Below, in pieces: positions 1-6,653 of a stretch of DNA of 64,000 bases; the first letter of the stretch is position 1, and the number at the start of each line of letters is the position of its first letter. The translations under genes and the position numbers were made by a program. This DNA comes from Clostridiales bacterium FE2011 (GTDB taxonomy: Bacteria; Bacillota; Clostridia; Christensenellales; Aristaeellaceae). The notes beneath the pieces are model-generated. The model had not been told where the DNA came from. It was given only the letters and a program-made list of their open reading frames with translations, and ran no database searches. The DNA lies in the NCBI GenBank assembly GCA_017569305.1, contig CP069418.1, positions 992,001 to 1,056,000 on the forward strand, given 5' to 3'.

Positions 1-297
1 TCCCTGAAACCGGAATACTGGCCCACCGCCGTCATTGCCCTGAATGACCTGGTCGCCATGGGATGCATGGCCGCCGCGCGTGACCGCGGTCTTTCCATTC
101 CGGATCAGCTGTCTGTGATCGGCTGCGACAACCTGTTCTGCGCGCCCTATCTGTATCCGCCGCTGACCAGTATCAACACATATCAGCAGCGCACCGGTGC
201 CCGGGCTGTCCAGCTGCTGATCAGCGGCGAAAACAAACAGGAAACCGCGGACTGGGAACTGGTGGAGCGCGCATCCTGCGCCCGGCTTAAACCATAA
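1..297 (+). CDS. LacI-family regulator, C-terminal fragment
   Basis: Frame 1 is open from the window edge to a TAA at 295-297, so this is the last 98 residues of a gene that begins upstream. The segment matches the end of the periplasmic-binding-like effector domain of LacI/GalR repressors: a TAVIALNDLVAMG stretch, then IPDQLSVIGCDN and a PPLTSI motif. It resembles the same region of the LacI regulator at 27376-28422 (NDLVALG, IIGCDN, PSLTSV), so the two are probably paralogues. The rhamnose mutarotase gene follows after 21 bases, which suggests control of rhamnose or rhamnoside use. The DNA-binding domain is outside the window, so the operator cannot be predicted from this part. Confidence 0.85.
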   Translation, partial: SLKPEYWPTAVIALNDLVAMGCMAAARDRGLSIPDQLSVIGCDNLFCAPYLYPPLTSINTYQQRTGARAVQLLISGENKQETADWELVERASCARLKP

Positions 298-318
298 GCT
301 TACAGGAGGAAAAGGAAG

Positions 319-636
319 ATGGAACGTTTTGCCTGGAAAGGTCGTATCAAACCCGGTATGCAGGAGGAATACAAGCGCCGCCATGATGAAATCTGGCCGG
401 AGATGCTCGCACTCCTGAAAGAGGCCGGCATCCGGAACTATTCCATCTGGAGTGACGGCCGGGATGTCTTCGGTTATTACGAGTGCGAGAAAGGAATCGC
501 TTTCGCGGAGAAAACCCAGGCCGGAAGCCCCATTGTCGACAAGTGGAACGACTATATGGAAGACGTGCTGGATCTGGTCATGGATCCGGAAACCGGTGCC
601 CAGCCCAAGCTCCGGATGATGTTTATGATGGAATAA
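319..636 (+). CDS. rhaM: L-rhamnose mutarotase
   Basis: This 105-residue protein has the usual length of RhaM/YiiL (DUF718). It interconverts the alpha and beta anomers of L-rhamnose in the cytoplasm so that the isomerase RhaA receives its preferred form. The N-terminus reads MERFAWKGRIKPGMQEEY. Tyr18 and His22 fall at the positions described as catalytic in E. coli RhaM, and the tryptophan-rich IWPEM and YSIW stretches also fit. The ATG at 319 follows a clear GGAGG at 305-309. It lies between the LacI fragment and an AraC regulator, far from rhaBAD at 12.3-15.6 kb on the other strand, so the rhamnose pathway is split over at least two transcription units. Confidence 0.93.
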   Translation: MERFAWKGRIKPGMQEEYKRRHDEIWPEMLALLKEAGIRNYSIWSDGRDVFGYYECEKGIAFAEKTQAGSPIVDKWNDYMEDVLDLVMDPETGAQPKLRMMFMME

Positions 637-660
637 CGCCAAAGGCGGAGGAAACACTGC

Positions 661-1608
661 ATGGCACGTCCAAAGCGCATGATCCTTGAATACCGGAACT
701 ATGAACTGCCTCCGGATTTCCCCATTCTCGTACTGACCGGGGATCGGTGGCATATCAGTCCTGTGCCCGGAAAACATCTGCATATCCATAACTGCCTGGA
801 AATCGGCCTGTGCCATTCTTCCGGCGGCACCATGGTTTTCGGGGATCAGCAGGTTCACTTTACCGCCGGGGATGTCACCTGTATAGCGAGGAATGTCCCC
901 CACACAACCTGGTCCGATCCGGAGGAGGCCAGCCGGTGGAGCTACCTGTTCCTGGATGCGGACACCCTGCTGGGACCTTCCGTTCTCCGGCAGCACAGCG
1001 GCCTGAAGGACGCCGGACATTTCCTCTCTGACTGCCGCCTGCTGCTGCACTCGAAAGATCATCCCTGGATTCAGTCCCAGGTTGAGGAAATCATCGATGA
1101 AATGCAGCGTAAAGCGCCGGGATACCACACCTGTGTCCGGAGCCTGTGCACCGCATTGCTCATCGGGATGCTCCGGGTGTACAGTCAGGAGAACAAAAGC
1201 AGCGTACGGGATCCGCATATGTCGGTAATCTCCCCCGCCCTGGATTATATTCATGAAAACTACATGCTGGATTTCCCGCAGGAAGTCCTGAGCAGCCTGT
1301 GTCATTTGAGCCCCACCCATTTCCGGCGGCTTTTCCGGGAGCAGATCGGTACCTCTCCCCTGTCCTTCCTGCATCAGACCCGCATTCTGAAAAGCTGTAC
1401 ACTTCTGCGTTCCTCCGCCCTTTCTGTTACGGAGATTGCCGACAAGGTCGGCTATAACTCCCTGAGCAGCTATAATCGGCATTTTGCCCAGGCGCTGGGC
1501 AGTACACCCAGGGCCTGGCGGAAAGCTTCCGGTGACAGCCTTCAGCCGTCCCTGCTCACTTTTACCGGCTGGACGGAGGCGGAGGATCTCCCGCAGGAAA
1601 TGACGTAA
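661..1608 (+). CDS. AraC-family transcriptional regulator
   Basis: The 315-residue protein has an N-terminal cupin-like sensor (about residues 35-90, with HLHIHNCLEIG and VPHTTW) and a C-terminal pair of helix-turn-helix motifs (about 195-290). These include LSSLCHLSPTHFRRLF and a second helix ending VGYNSLSSYNRHFAQALG, then the typical P-x-x-W/Y end. The ATG at 661 is preceded by GGCGGAGG and lies 24 bases after rhaM. A terminator-like hairpin follows, then a promoter with a weak -35 ahead of the importer genes, which is what an AraC activator usually serves. A rhamnose or rhamnogalacturonan-fragment response is inferred from context only. Confidence 0.9.
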   Translation: MARPKRMILEYRNYELPPDFPILVLTGDRWHISPVPGKHLHIHNCLEIGLCHSSGGTMVFGDQQVHFTAGDVTCIARNVPHTTWSDPEEASRWSYLFLDADTLLGPSVLRQHSGLKDAGHFLSDCRLLLHSKDHPWIQSQVEEIIDEMQRKAPGYHTCVRSLCTALLIGMLRVYSQENKSSVRDPHMSVISPALDYIHENYMLDFPQEVLSSLCHLSPTHFRRLFREQIGTSPLSFLHQTRILKSCTLLRSSALSVTEIADKVGYNSLSSYNRHFAQALGSTPRAWRKASGDSLQPSLLTFTGWTEAEDLPQEMT

Positions 1609-1643
1609 GTCCTTTATTTGTACAGCTGAACAATGATTTTATG

Positions 1644-1673
1644 CCCCGGCGCCCCCCGAACAGGCGGCCGGGG
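1644..1673 (+). terminator. Hairpin after the AraC gene
   Basis: CCCCGGC at 1644-1650 pairs with GCCGGGG at 1667-1673. The run after it is only moderately T-rich (TTTATGGTCGTTTTT), so termination may be partial. It separates the regulator genes from the importer operon. Confidence 0.55.
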
Positions 1674-1712
1674 TTTATGGTCGTTTTTGCATAGTTTTAA
1701 CAGGAAACAGAG

Positions 1713-1741
1713 TGGAAATAGCCATCTGCTCCTCCTATAAT
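1713..1741 (+). promoter_or_regulatory. Promoter of the importer operon, weak -35
   Basis: A perfect -10 TATAAT at 1736-1741 lies 17 bases after TGGAAA (1713-1718). The poor -35 with a consensus -10 fits an activator-dependent promoter. GGAAA is repeated just upstream (1703-1707 and 1714-1718), as possible half-sites for the AraC protein encoded next door. The regulator assignment is inferred. Confidence 0.55.
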
Positions 1742-1798
1742 TGAATTAAATAAGAATGCACATAAACATACAAATCGTTTTTACGAAATCATGCAAAC

Positions 1799-1810
1799 CG
1801 AAACGTTTTA
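1799..1810 (+). promoter_or_regulatory. AAACGTTT palindrome in the leader
   Basis: AAACGTTT at 1801-1808 is a perfect palindrome with a central CG, the arrangement typical of LacI-family operators. It sits 17 bases before the start of the first permease gene and could be bound by the LacI protein whose gene ends at 297. It is short and could occur by chance. Confidence 0.3.
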
Positions 1811-1825
1811 AGGGAGAAACAAGGT

Positions 1826-2776
1826 ATGGATGCGAAAAAGGTGAAAGCTCCTTCCCTCAGGGAAAGGACTTCCTGGAAAAAAGCCCTGCAAAGGGACTGG
1901 CATCTGTATCTGTTGCTGCTGATTCCGGTCACGCTGGTCATTCTGTTCAATTACGGTGCCTATCCGGGTCTGCGCATGGTTTTCTACGACTATAAGCCTG
2001 CCAAGGGTTATGACGGCAGCAAATGGGTCGGGCTGGAAACCTTCGCAAAGGTTTTCCGGGATAAGGATTTCCTTCGGGCGCTGAAAAACTCCATCATCTT
2101 CAATATCCTGGACCTGGCCGTCAGTTTCCCGATGCCCATCGTGCTGGCCCTGATGCTGAATGAACTCCGTTTTCCCCGTTTTAAAAAGGTCACACAGACC
2201 GTGCTTTACCTTCCCCATTTCCTTTCCTGGGTCATCATCGGCTCCGTCGCCTACCAGCTTTTTAAACCCACTACCGGTATCGTTAATGTACTGATGATGA
2301 AATGGGGATGGATCAACAGCGGCATTCCCTTCCTCACCGAGCTGAACCATTGGGCGTCGACGTACCTGCTGATCGGTGTATGGCAGGGCATGGGCTGGGG
2401 AACCATCATCTACCTGGCAGCCATCACCGGCATTTCCGGAGAGCTGTATGAAGCCGCCATGATTGACGGCGCCAACCGTATGCAGCGGATCTGGCACATC
2501 ACGCTCCCGGGCATCAGGAGCACCATTGTCGTGCTGCTGATCATGAACCTGGGTAAAATCATGGGCAGCAACTTTGAACGGCTGGATGTCTTCGCCAACT
2601 CTCAGGTGCGGGATTACCAGTATCAGCTGGCCATCTATATTTATGAAAAAGGCCTTGCCAATTCCAAGTTCAGCATGGCCACTGCGGTGGGTCTCTTCCA
2701 GAGTCTCGTTGGCCTGATGCTGGTGCTGATCAGCGACCGTTTCGCCAAACTCATGGGCGAAGACGGTCTGCTGTAA
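1826..2776 (+). CDS. ABC sugar importer permease, LplB/YteP type
   Basis: A 316-residue inner-membrane permease of the CUT1 class. A cytoplasmic N-terminus of about 30 residues is followed by six predicted transmembrane helices. The permease signature YEAAMIDGANRMQRIWHITLP near residues 205-225 is the EAA loop that docks on the ATPase. NYGAYPGLRMVFYDYKPAKG after the first helix is typical of the LplB/YteP branch, which in Bacillus imports rhamnogalacturonan fragments. The ATG at 1826 follows AGGGAGAAAC. The partner permease and binding protein lie directly downstream; no ATPase gene is present, so a shared MsmX-type ATPase elsewhere is likely. Substrate is inferred from the neighbouring rhamnose and uronate genes. 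Confidence 0.9.
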   Translation: MDAKKVKAPSLRERTSWKKALQRDWHLYLLLLIPVTLVILFNYGAYPGLRMVFYDYKPAKGYDGSKWVGLETFAKVFRDKDFLRALKNSIIFNILDLAVSFPMPIVLALMLNELRFPRFKKVTQTVLYLPHFLSWVIIGSVAYQLFKPTTGIVNVLMMKWGWINSGIPFLTELNHWASTYLLIGVWQGMGWGTIIYLAAITGISGELYEAAMIDGANRMQRIWHITLPGIRSTIVVLLIMNLGKIMGSNFERLDVFANSQVRDYQYQLAIYIYEKGLANSKFSMATAVGLFQSLVGLMLVLISDRFAKLMGEDGLL

Positions 2777-2786
2777 GGAGGTGGGA

Positions 2787-3707
2787 ATGATGGTCGGAAA
2801 AGAAAAAGATTTCGATACAATCAATGACGGTTCCCACGCGATCCGCAAATTCAACTTCGTGGATGTCCTGATTATCGTCATCCTGGTGATCCTGTGCCTC
2901 ACCTGTATCCTGCCCTTTATCCACCTGGCTGCCAAATCCGTTTCCAGCAACACGGCAGTCATGCAGAAGTCCGTTGTGCTATGGCCCAAAGGGCTGAACT
3001 TTGACGCTTATCGGTCCATTTTCCAGGACGGCACCCTGGTACATTCCTTCCTGTACAGCGTCGGCGTGGTCATCATTTTCACAATTCTGGGGATGATCAC
3101 CTGCACCTGCGCCGCCTATCCCCTTTCCCGCAGGCGGCTGAAGGGCCGGGCTTTCTTCACCGTCATCCTGATGATCCCCATGTATTTCAACGCCGGACTG
3201 ATCCCCACCTACCTGCTGTACCGGGATCTGAAGATGCTCAACACCATGTGGGTGCTGATCCTGCCGCTGATTTATTCCGCCTATAATATGCTGATCATGA
3301 AGAACTACTTCCAGTCCAGCATCCCGGACAGCCTGGAGGAAGCCGCCTTCCTGGATGGCGCGAACAATTTCCAGATCCTGTTCCAGGTGGTGCTTCCGCT
3401 GTCGCTGCCCATCATTGCGACCCTGTCCCTGTTCTACGCGGTGGGCCGGTGGAACGCTTATGCGGATAACAAGTACTACATCACCAAGGAAGGCCTGAAG
3501 ATGATCCAATACAAGCTGTATCAGCTGGTTTCATCCGCTACCGAAGCCCAGACTGCCACCCTTTCCGAGGCCATCGAAGTCACCAGCACCCCGGAAGTGC
3601 TCCAGGCCGCCTGTATCATGTTCACAACCCTGCCGATCATCTGTATCTATCCTTTCCTGCAGAAGTATTTCGTAAAGGGTGTTATGGTCGGAGCAGTCAA
3701 GGGATGA
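2787..3707 (+). CDS. ABC sugar importer permease, LplC/YtcP type
   Basis: Second CUT1 permease of the same importer, about 306 residues with six predicted membrane helices and the EAA loop EEAAFLDGANNFQILFQVVLP near residue 184. The C-terminus KYFVKGVMVGAVKG is characteristic of this family. GTG at 2781 is in frame, but it overlaps the AAGGAGG at 2775-2781, so ATG at 2787 (or 2790) is the likely start. The gene begins 10 bases after its partner permease ends, so the two are surely cotranscribed. Confidence 0.9.
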   Translation: MMVGKEKDFDTINDGSHAIRKFNFVDVLIIVILVILCLTCILPFIHLAAKSVSSNTAVMQKSVVLWPKGLNFDAYRSIFQDGTLVHSFLYSVGVVIIFTILGMITCTCAAYPLSRRRLKGRAFFTVILMIPMYFNAGLIPTYLLYRDLKMLNTMWVLILPLIYSAYNMLIMKNYFQSSIPDSLEEAAFLDGANNFQILFQVVLPLSLPIIATLSLFYAVGRWNAYADNKYYITKEGLKMIQYKLYQLVSSATEAQTATLSEAIEVTSTPEVLQAACIMFTTLPIICIYPFLQKYFVKGVMVGAVKG

Positions 3708-3865
3708 ATCTCTTTCGACCGTCAGTAACGGAAATTTCGAAAGAGATGAATTCAACCGAAACGAGCGAGCTGCCTGGCAGGCAGTCGCGACGATTGGTTG
3801 CGGACAGAAGTCCAATAATCTGTTAGTCGGATTTCGGAGCATGCGATTTGCTCTGAGAATAAAAA
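3708..3865 (+). promoter_or_regulatory. Structured leader between permease and binding-protein genes
   Basis: The gap holds an 11-base perfect inverted repeat (ATCTCTTTCGA at 3708-3718 with TCGAAAGAGAT at 3737-3747), whose loop contains a smaller CCG/CGG pairing. A second stem built on CTGCC and GGCAG with flanking GCGA/TCGC lies around 3764-3788. Neither has a T-run, so they look like mRNA processing or stability elements rather than terminators. They could let the binding protein be made in excess over the permeases. Confidence 0.5.
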
Positions 3866-3880
3866 AAGGAGGATACCTTT

Positions 3881-5497
3881 ATGAAGAAAATCCTTGCGCT
3901 GGTGCTGGCAGCCGTCCTGATGCTGTCACTCCTCCCCATGGCCGCAGCGGAAACTGCCGATTGGGAACCCTTTGCCGAGAACGTGTCCATCACGATTCCG
4001 GTGTATGACCGCGGACAGGCCGGCGTGCCGAACGTGGAAAGCAACTACTGGACCAAGTGGATCCAGGAAAACTTCGGCGACAAGTACAACGTCACCGTGA
4101 ACTACGTTGCTATCCCCCGTTCCGACGTTATGACCAAGTATTCCATGCTGGCAGCCGCCAATGAGCTGCCCACCGTCCTGATGGAATATGACTATCCGAA
4201 AGTCACCCAGTGGGCTGCTGACGGATACCTGACCACCTTCAGCATGGACGATTTCGCGGCTGTTGCCCCCACCTACTATCAGCGGATGGTGACCAACAAC
4301 CAGCTGACCTACACCCAGATCAACGGCGAAACCTATTTCGTTGCCGCCTACCGTCCCTACTATGACACTTCCTACACCTTCCAGACCTTCGTCCGGAAAG
4401 ACTGGCTGGATCAGATCGGCTACGATCATGTGCCGGTAACAGTCTCTGATTACAATGCCGCCATGCTGAAGATCAAGGAAGCAGGCATTGCCGAGCATCC
4501 CGCCGGCGGTTCCATGGTGACCGGCGTCGGTTCCGACCAGAACTACGCCTGGCGCACCTGGCCCCTGGATGAAAAAGAATGGGCCATGTACGGCGACTAC
4601 AACATTCCTTCCCTGGGCTGGGAACCCAACAAGCTCTTCCTGAAGAATGAAAACTACAAGTACAATGCCGGCATCACCGATCCGGAATACTACCTGACCG
4701 GAACCGAGGATGAAAAGACCAACTTCATCAACGGCAAGACCTATTCCTACGCCGGATACATCTCCGCCAACATGGACTGGCTGACCGCCTTCTATGAAGC
4801 GAATCCCGATGCCGAGCTGGCCATCGCTCCCGTTTCCGCGGAAATCGACGAAGCCACCGGCACCAACCCCGGCTACCGCACCGACAACCCCTTCGGCATG
4901 ATGATCGGTTTCTCCAAGGATGCCACCGCTGACCAGCTGAAGGCTGCCTGGATGTACATGGAATGGCTGACCCAGGAAGGCAACCTCTTCAATTTCCAGT
5001 GGGGCGTTGAAGGCGAAACCTACAAGTACGATGAGAACAACCTGCCCGTCAGCGTCAGCGACTATGACGGTGAATACAAGCTGGGCTTCAACAACAACAA
5101 GGACTACTGGTGCATCACCATTGAAGCCCGCCAGGCCGGTACCATCGAAGACGTGATCAGCAACAACATGCCTCACGACCTGAAGCAGGACTTCACCGAA
5201 GACGTGATTGCCTGGTACAACGCCAAGGTTGCCATCCGTGACAACGGCTGGGCCATCGCCAACGCGCTGTTCTCCGTTTCCATGGAAGCGGAAGCTGAAT
5301 ACCAGACCGTCCTGGTTGAGAAGTACAAGGAACTCCGCGACAAGCTGACCATGTGCGCTCCCGAAGAGTTCGACGCCCTGTATGATCAGTTTGCTGCCGA
5401 GTACATGGACGCCGGTTACCGTGAAGTGACCGAAGAACGTGCCGCCGCGTACGAAGCGGGCAATTCCACCCACCTGCTCAACAAGGAACACAAGTAA
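3881..5497 (+). CDS. Extracellular sugar-binding protein of the LplA/YtcQ type
   Basis: This 538-residue protein is the substrate-binding part of the importer encoded upstream. The N-terminus is a signal peptide: MKK, a hydrophobic run ending LMLSLLPMAAA, then acidic mature sequence starting ETADWEP. No lipobox cysteine is present, so cleavage by signal peptidase I is predicted instead of lipid anchoring. Length and aromatic-rich body (YWTKWIQENFGDKYNV and later WMYMEWLTQEGN) fit the large LplA/YtcQ family of oligosaccharide binders. The ATG at 3881 follows AAAAAAAGGAGG. A terminator lies just downstream, closing the operon. The ligand is inferred to be a pectin- or rhamnoside-derived oligosaccharide. 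Confidence 0.88.
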   Translation: MKKILALVLAAVLMLSLLPMAAAETADWEPFAENVSITIPVYDRGQAGVPNVESNYWTKWIQENFGDKYNVTVNYVAIPRSDVMTKYSMLAAANELPTVLMEYDYPKVTQWAADGYLTTFSMDDFAAVAPTYYQRMVTNNQLTYTQINGETYFVAAYRPYYDTSYTFQTFVRKDWLDQIGYDHVPVTVSDYNAAMLKIKEAGIAEHPAGGSMVTGVGSDQNYAWRTWPLDEKEWAMYGDYNIPSLGWEPNKLFLKNENYKYNAGITDPEYYLTGTEDEKTNFINGKTYSYAGYISANMDWLTAFYEANPDAELAIAPVSAEIDEATGTNPGYRTDNPFGMMIGFSKDATADQLKAAWMYMEWLTQEGNLFNFQWGVEGETYKYDENNLPVSVSDYDGEYKLGFNNNKDYWCITIEARQAGTIEDVISNNMPHDLKQDFTEDVIAWYNAKVAIRDNGWAIANALFSVSMEAEAEYQTVLVEKYKELRDKLTMCAPEEFDALYDQFAAEYMDAGYREVTEERAAAYEAGNSTHLLNKEHK

Positions 5498-5519
5498 TTC
5501 TGATCTTTACTCAACACAT

Positions 5520-5550
5520 AAAGCCGGAGCCTGATGGCTCCGGCTTTATT
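5520..5550. terminator. Bidirectional intrinsic terminator
   Basis: AAAGCCGGAGCC (5520-5531), loop TGAT and GGCTCCGGCTTT (5536-5547) form a perfect 12-base-pair stem, followed by ATTATGG. It lies between the convergent binding-protein and aldo/keto reductase genes and can serve both. Confidence 0.85.
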
Positions 5551-5594
5551 ATGGAATTTGTTATCGGCATATATAAAACAGATCTGCTCTTCAT

Positions 5595-6581
5595 TCAGGA
5601 TTTGAGAATACGGTCAATCTCCTCCAGCTCATCTTTCGTAAAATCTCTTTTCTGCAGTGCGTTCACATTTTCCATAATCTGAGACGCACGCGACGCACCG
5701 AGAATAACAGAAGTCAGGGAGTTTCGTAAATCCCAGACAGTCGCCATCTGAGCCAGTGTCTGTCCCCTGTTAAGGGCTATCTCAGACAAAGCATGAACCT
5801 TTGCAAGAAGCTGCTCAGTAATACGACTCTCGCTGAGAAAAGGAGAAGCCGATGCAGCACGGGAATCTGATGGGATACCATGAAGATACTTATCTGTCAG
5901 AAGTCCCTGTGCCAGCGGACAAAAGCATACAGAACCTATTCCTTCCTGTTCCAGTATTGGTTCCAGTTCTTCATAAAACTCCCTGTCAAGCATGTTATAC
6001 CGTGGTTGATGAACTGTCAGCGGTGTACCCAGAGAGCGCATCAAAGACGCCATTTTTTGGGTCTGTTCCGGTGTGTAATTGGACACGCCGACATACAATG
6101 CTTTCCCACTTCGGACGATATAATCCAATGCAGCAGCCGTTTCCTCCATGGGAGTATCCGGATCAGGCCTGTGATGGTAGAAAATGTCCACGTATTCCAA
6201 CCCCATTCGATGCAGGCTTTGATCCAGTGAAGCTATCATATATTTTCTGGACCCGTGGTCCCCGTAGGGTCCCGGCCACATGATATAACCGGCTTTAGTG
6301 GAGATAATTAATTCATCCCGATAAGCGGACAGCTCCTTATGCAGTATTCTGCCAATATTCTCCTCAGCCGCTCCGGGAGCCGGTCCATAATTGTTGGCAA
6401 GGTCAAAATGTGTGATACCCAGATCAAAAGCGGTTGTCACCATATCAGCCATATTGGCATATTCCGCTGAAGACCCGAAGTTATGCCACATACCCAAAGA
6501 CATAGCGCTCAGCAGGAGTCCGCTCTTTCCACAGCGGTTGTATATCATTTTATCGTATCTTTTTTCACTGGCCTGATACAT
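5595..6581 (-). CDS. Aldo/keto reductase, YghZ-like
   Basis: A 328-residue NADPH-dependent aldo/keto reductase. It has the N-terminal LGMWHNFG and FDLANNYGPAPGAAEENIGR stretches of the YghZ (L-glyceraldehyde-3-phosphate/methylglyoxal reductase) branch. The catalytic set is visible as Asp and Tyr in FDLANNYG, Lys in STKAGY and His in IFYHHRPD. SVILGASRASQIMENV near the C-terminus is the cofactor phosphate-binding region. ATG at 6581 is chosen because GAGGAGG lies just upstream. The gene follows the GH112 gene after 72 bases. RhaD releases L-lactaldehyde, so reduction to 1,2-propanediol is a plausible role, inferred only from context. Confidence 0.85.
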   Translation of the reverse strand: MYQASEKRYDKMIYNRCGKSGLLLSAMSLGMWHNFGSSAEYANMADMVTTAFDLGITHFDLANNYGPAPGAAEENIGRILHKELSAYRDELIISTKAGYIMWPGPYGDHGSRKYMIASLDQSLHRMGLEYVDIFYHHRPDPDTPMEETAAALDYIVRSGKALYVGVSNYTPEQTQKMASLMRSLGTPLTVHQPRYNMLDREFYEELEPILEQEGIGSVCFCPLAQGLLTDKYLHGIPSDSRAASASPFLSESRITEQLLAKVHALSEIALNRGQTLAQMATVWDLRNSLTSVILGASRASQIMENVNALQKRDFTKDELEEIDRILKS

Positions 6582-6653
6582 TTGCCACCACCTCCTCAAC
6601 TCTCACACGTCTCTGTCTGTCATCTTTTCCGGATAAAACCGGTGTGTTCTTCA

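Noticed and set aside
1690-1825. Riboswitch in the importer leader
   Set aside because: The leader after the predicted start point is short and I see no conserved aptamer-like pairing; the promoter and palindrome explain it.
1808-2989. 393-codon minus-strand frame across the first permease genes
   Set aside because: No domain, His/Gln-rich composition, and it crosses the boundary of two real coupled genes.
3926-5491. Long minus-strand open frame antisense to the binding-protein gene
   Set aside because: Its product is Val/Gly/His-rich low-complexity sequence with no domain, and it mirrors codon bias of the clear plus-strand gene with signal peptide and ribosome-binding site.
5559-5567. TGTTATCGG as another LacI operator
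   Set aside because: Only the left half-site matches and it lies after a terminator between convergent genes, not near a promoter.
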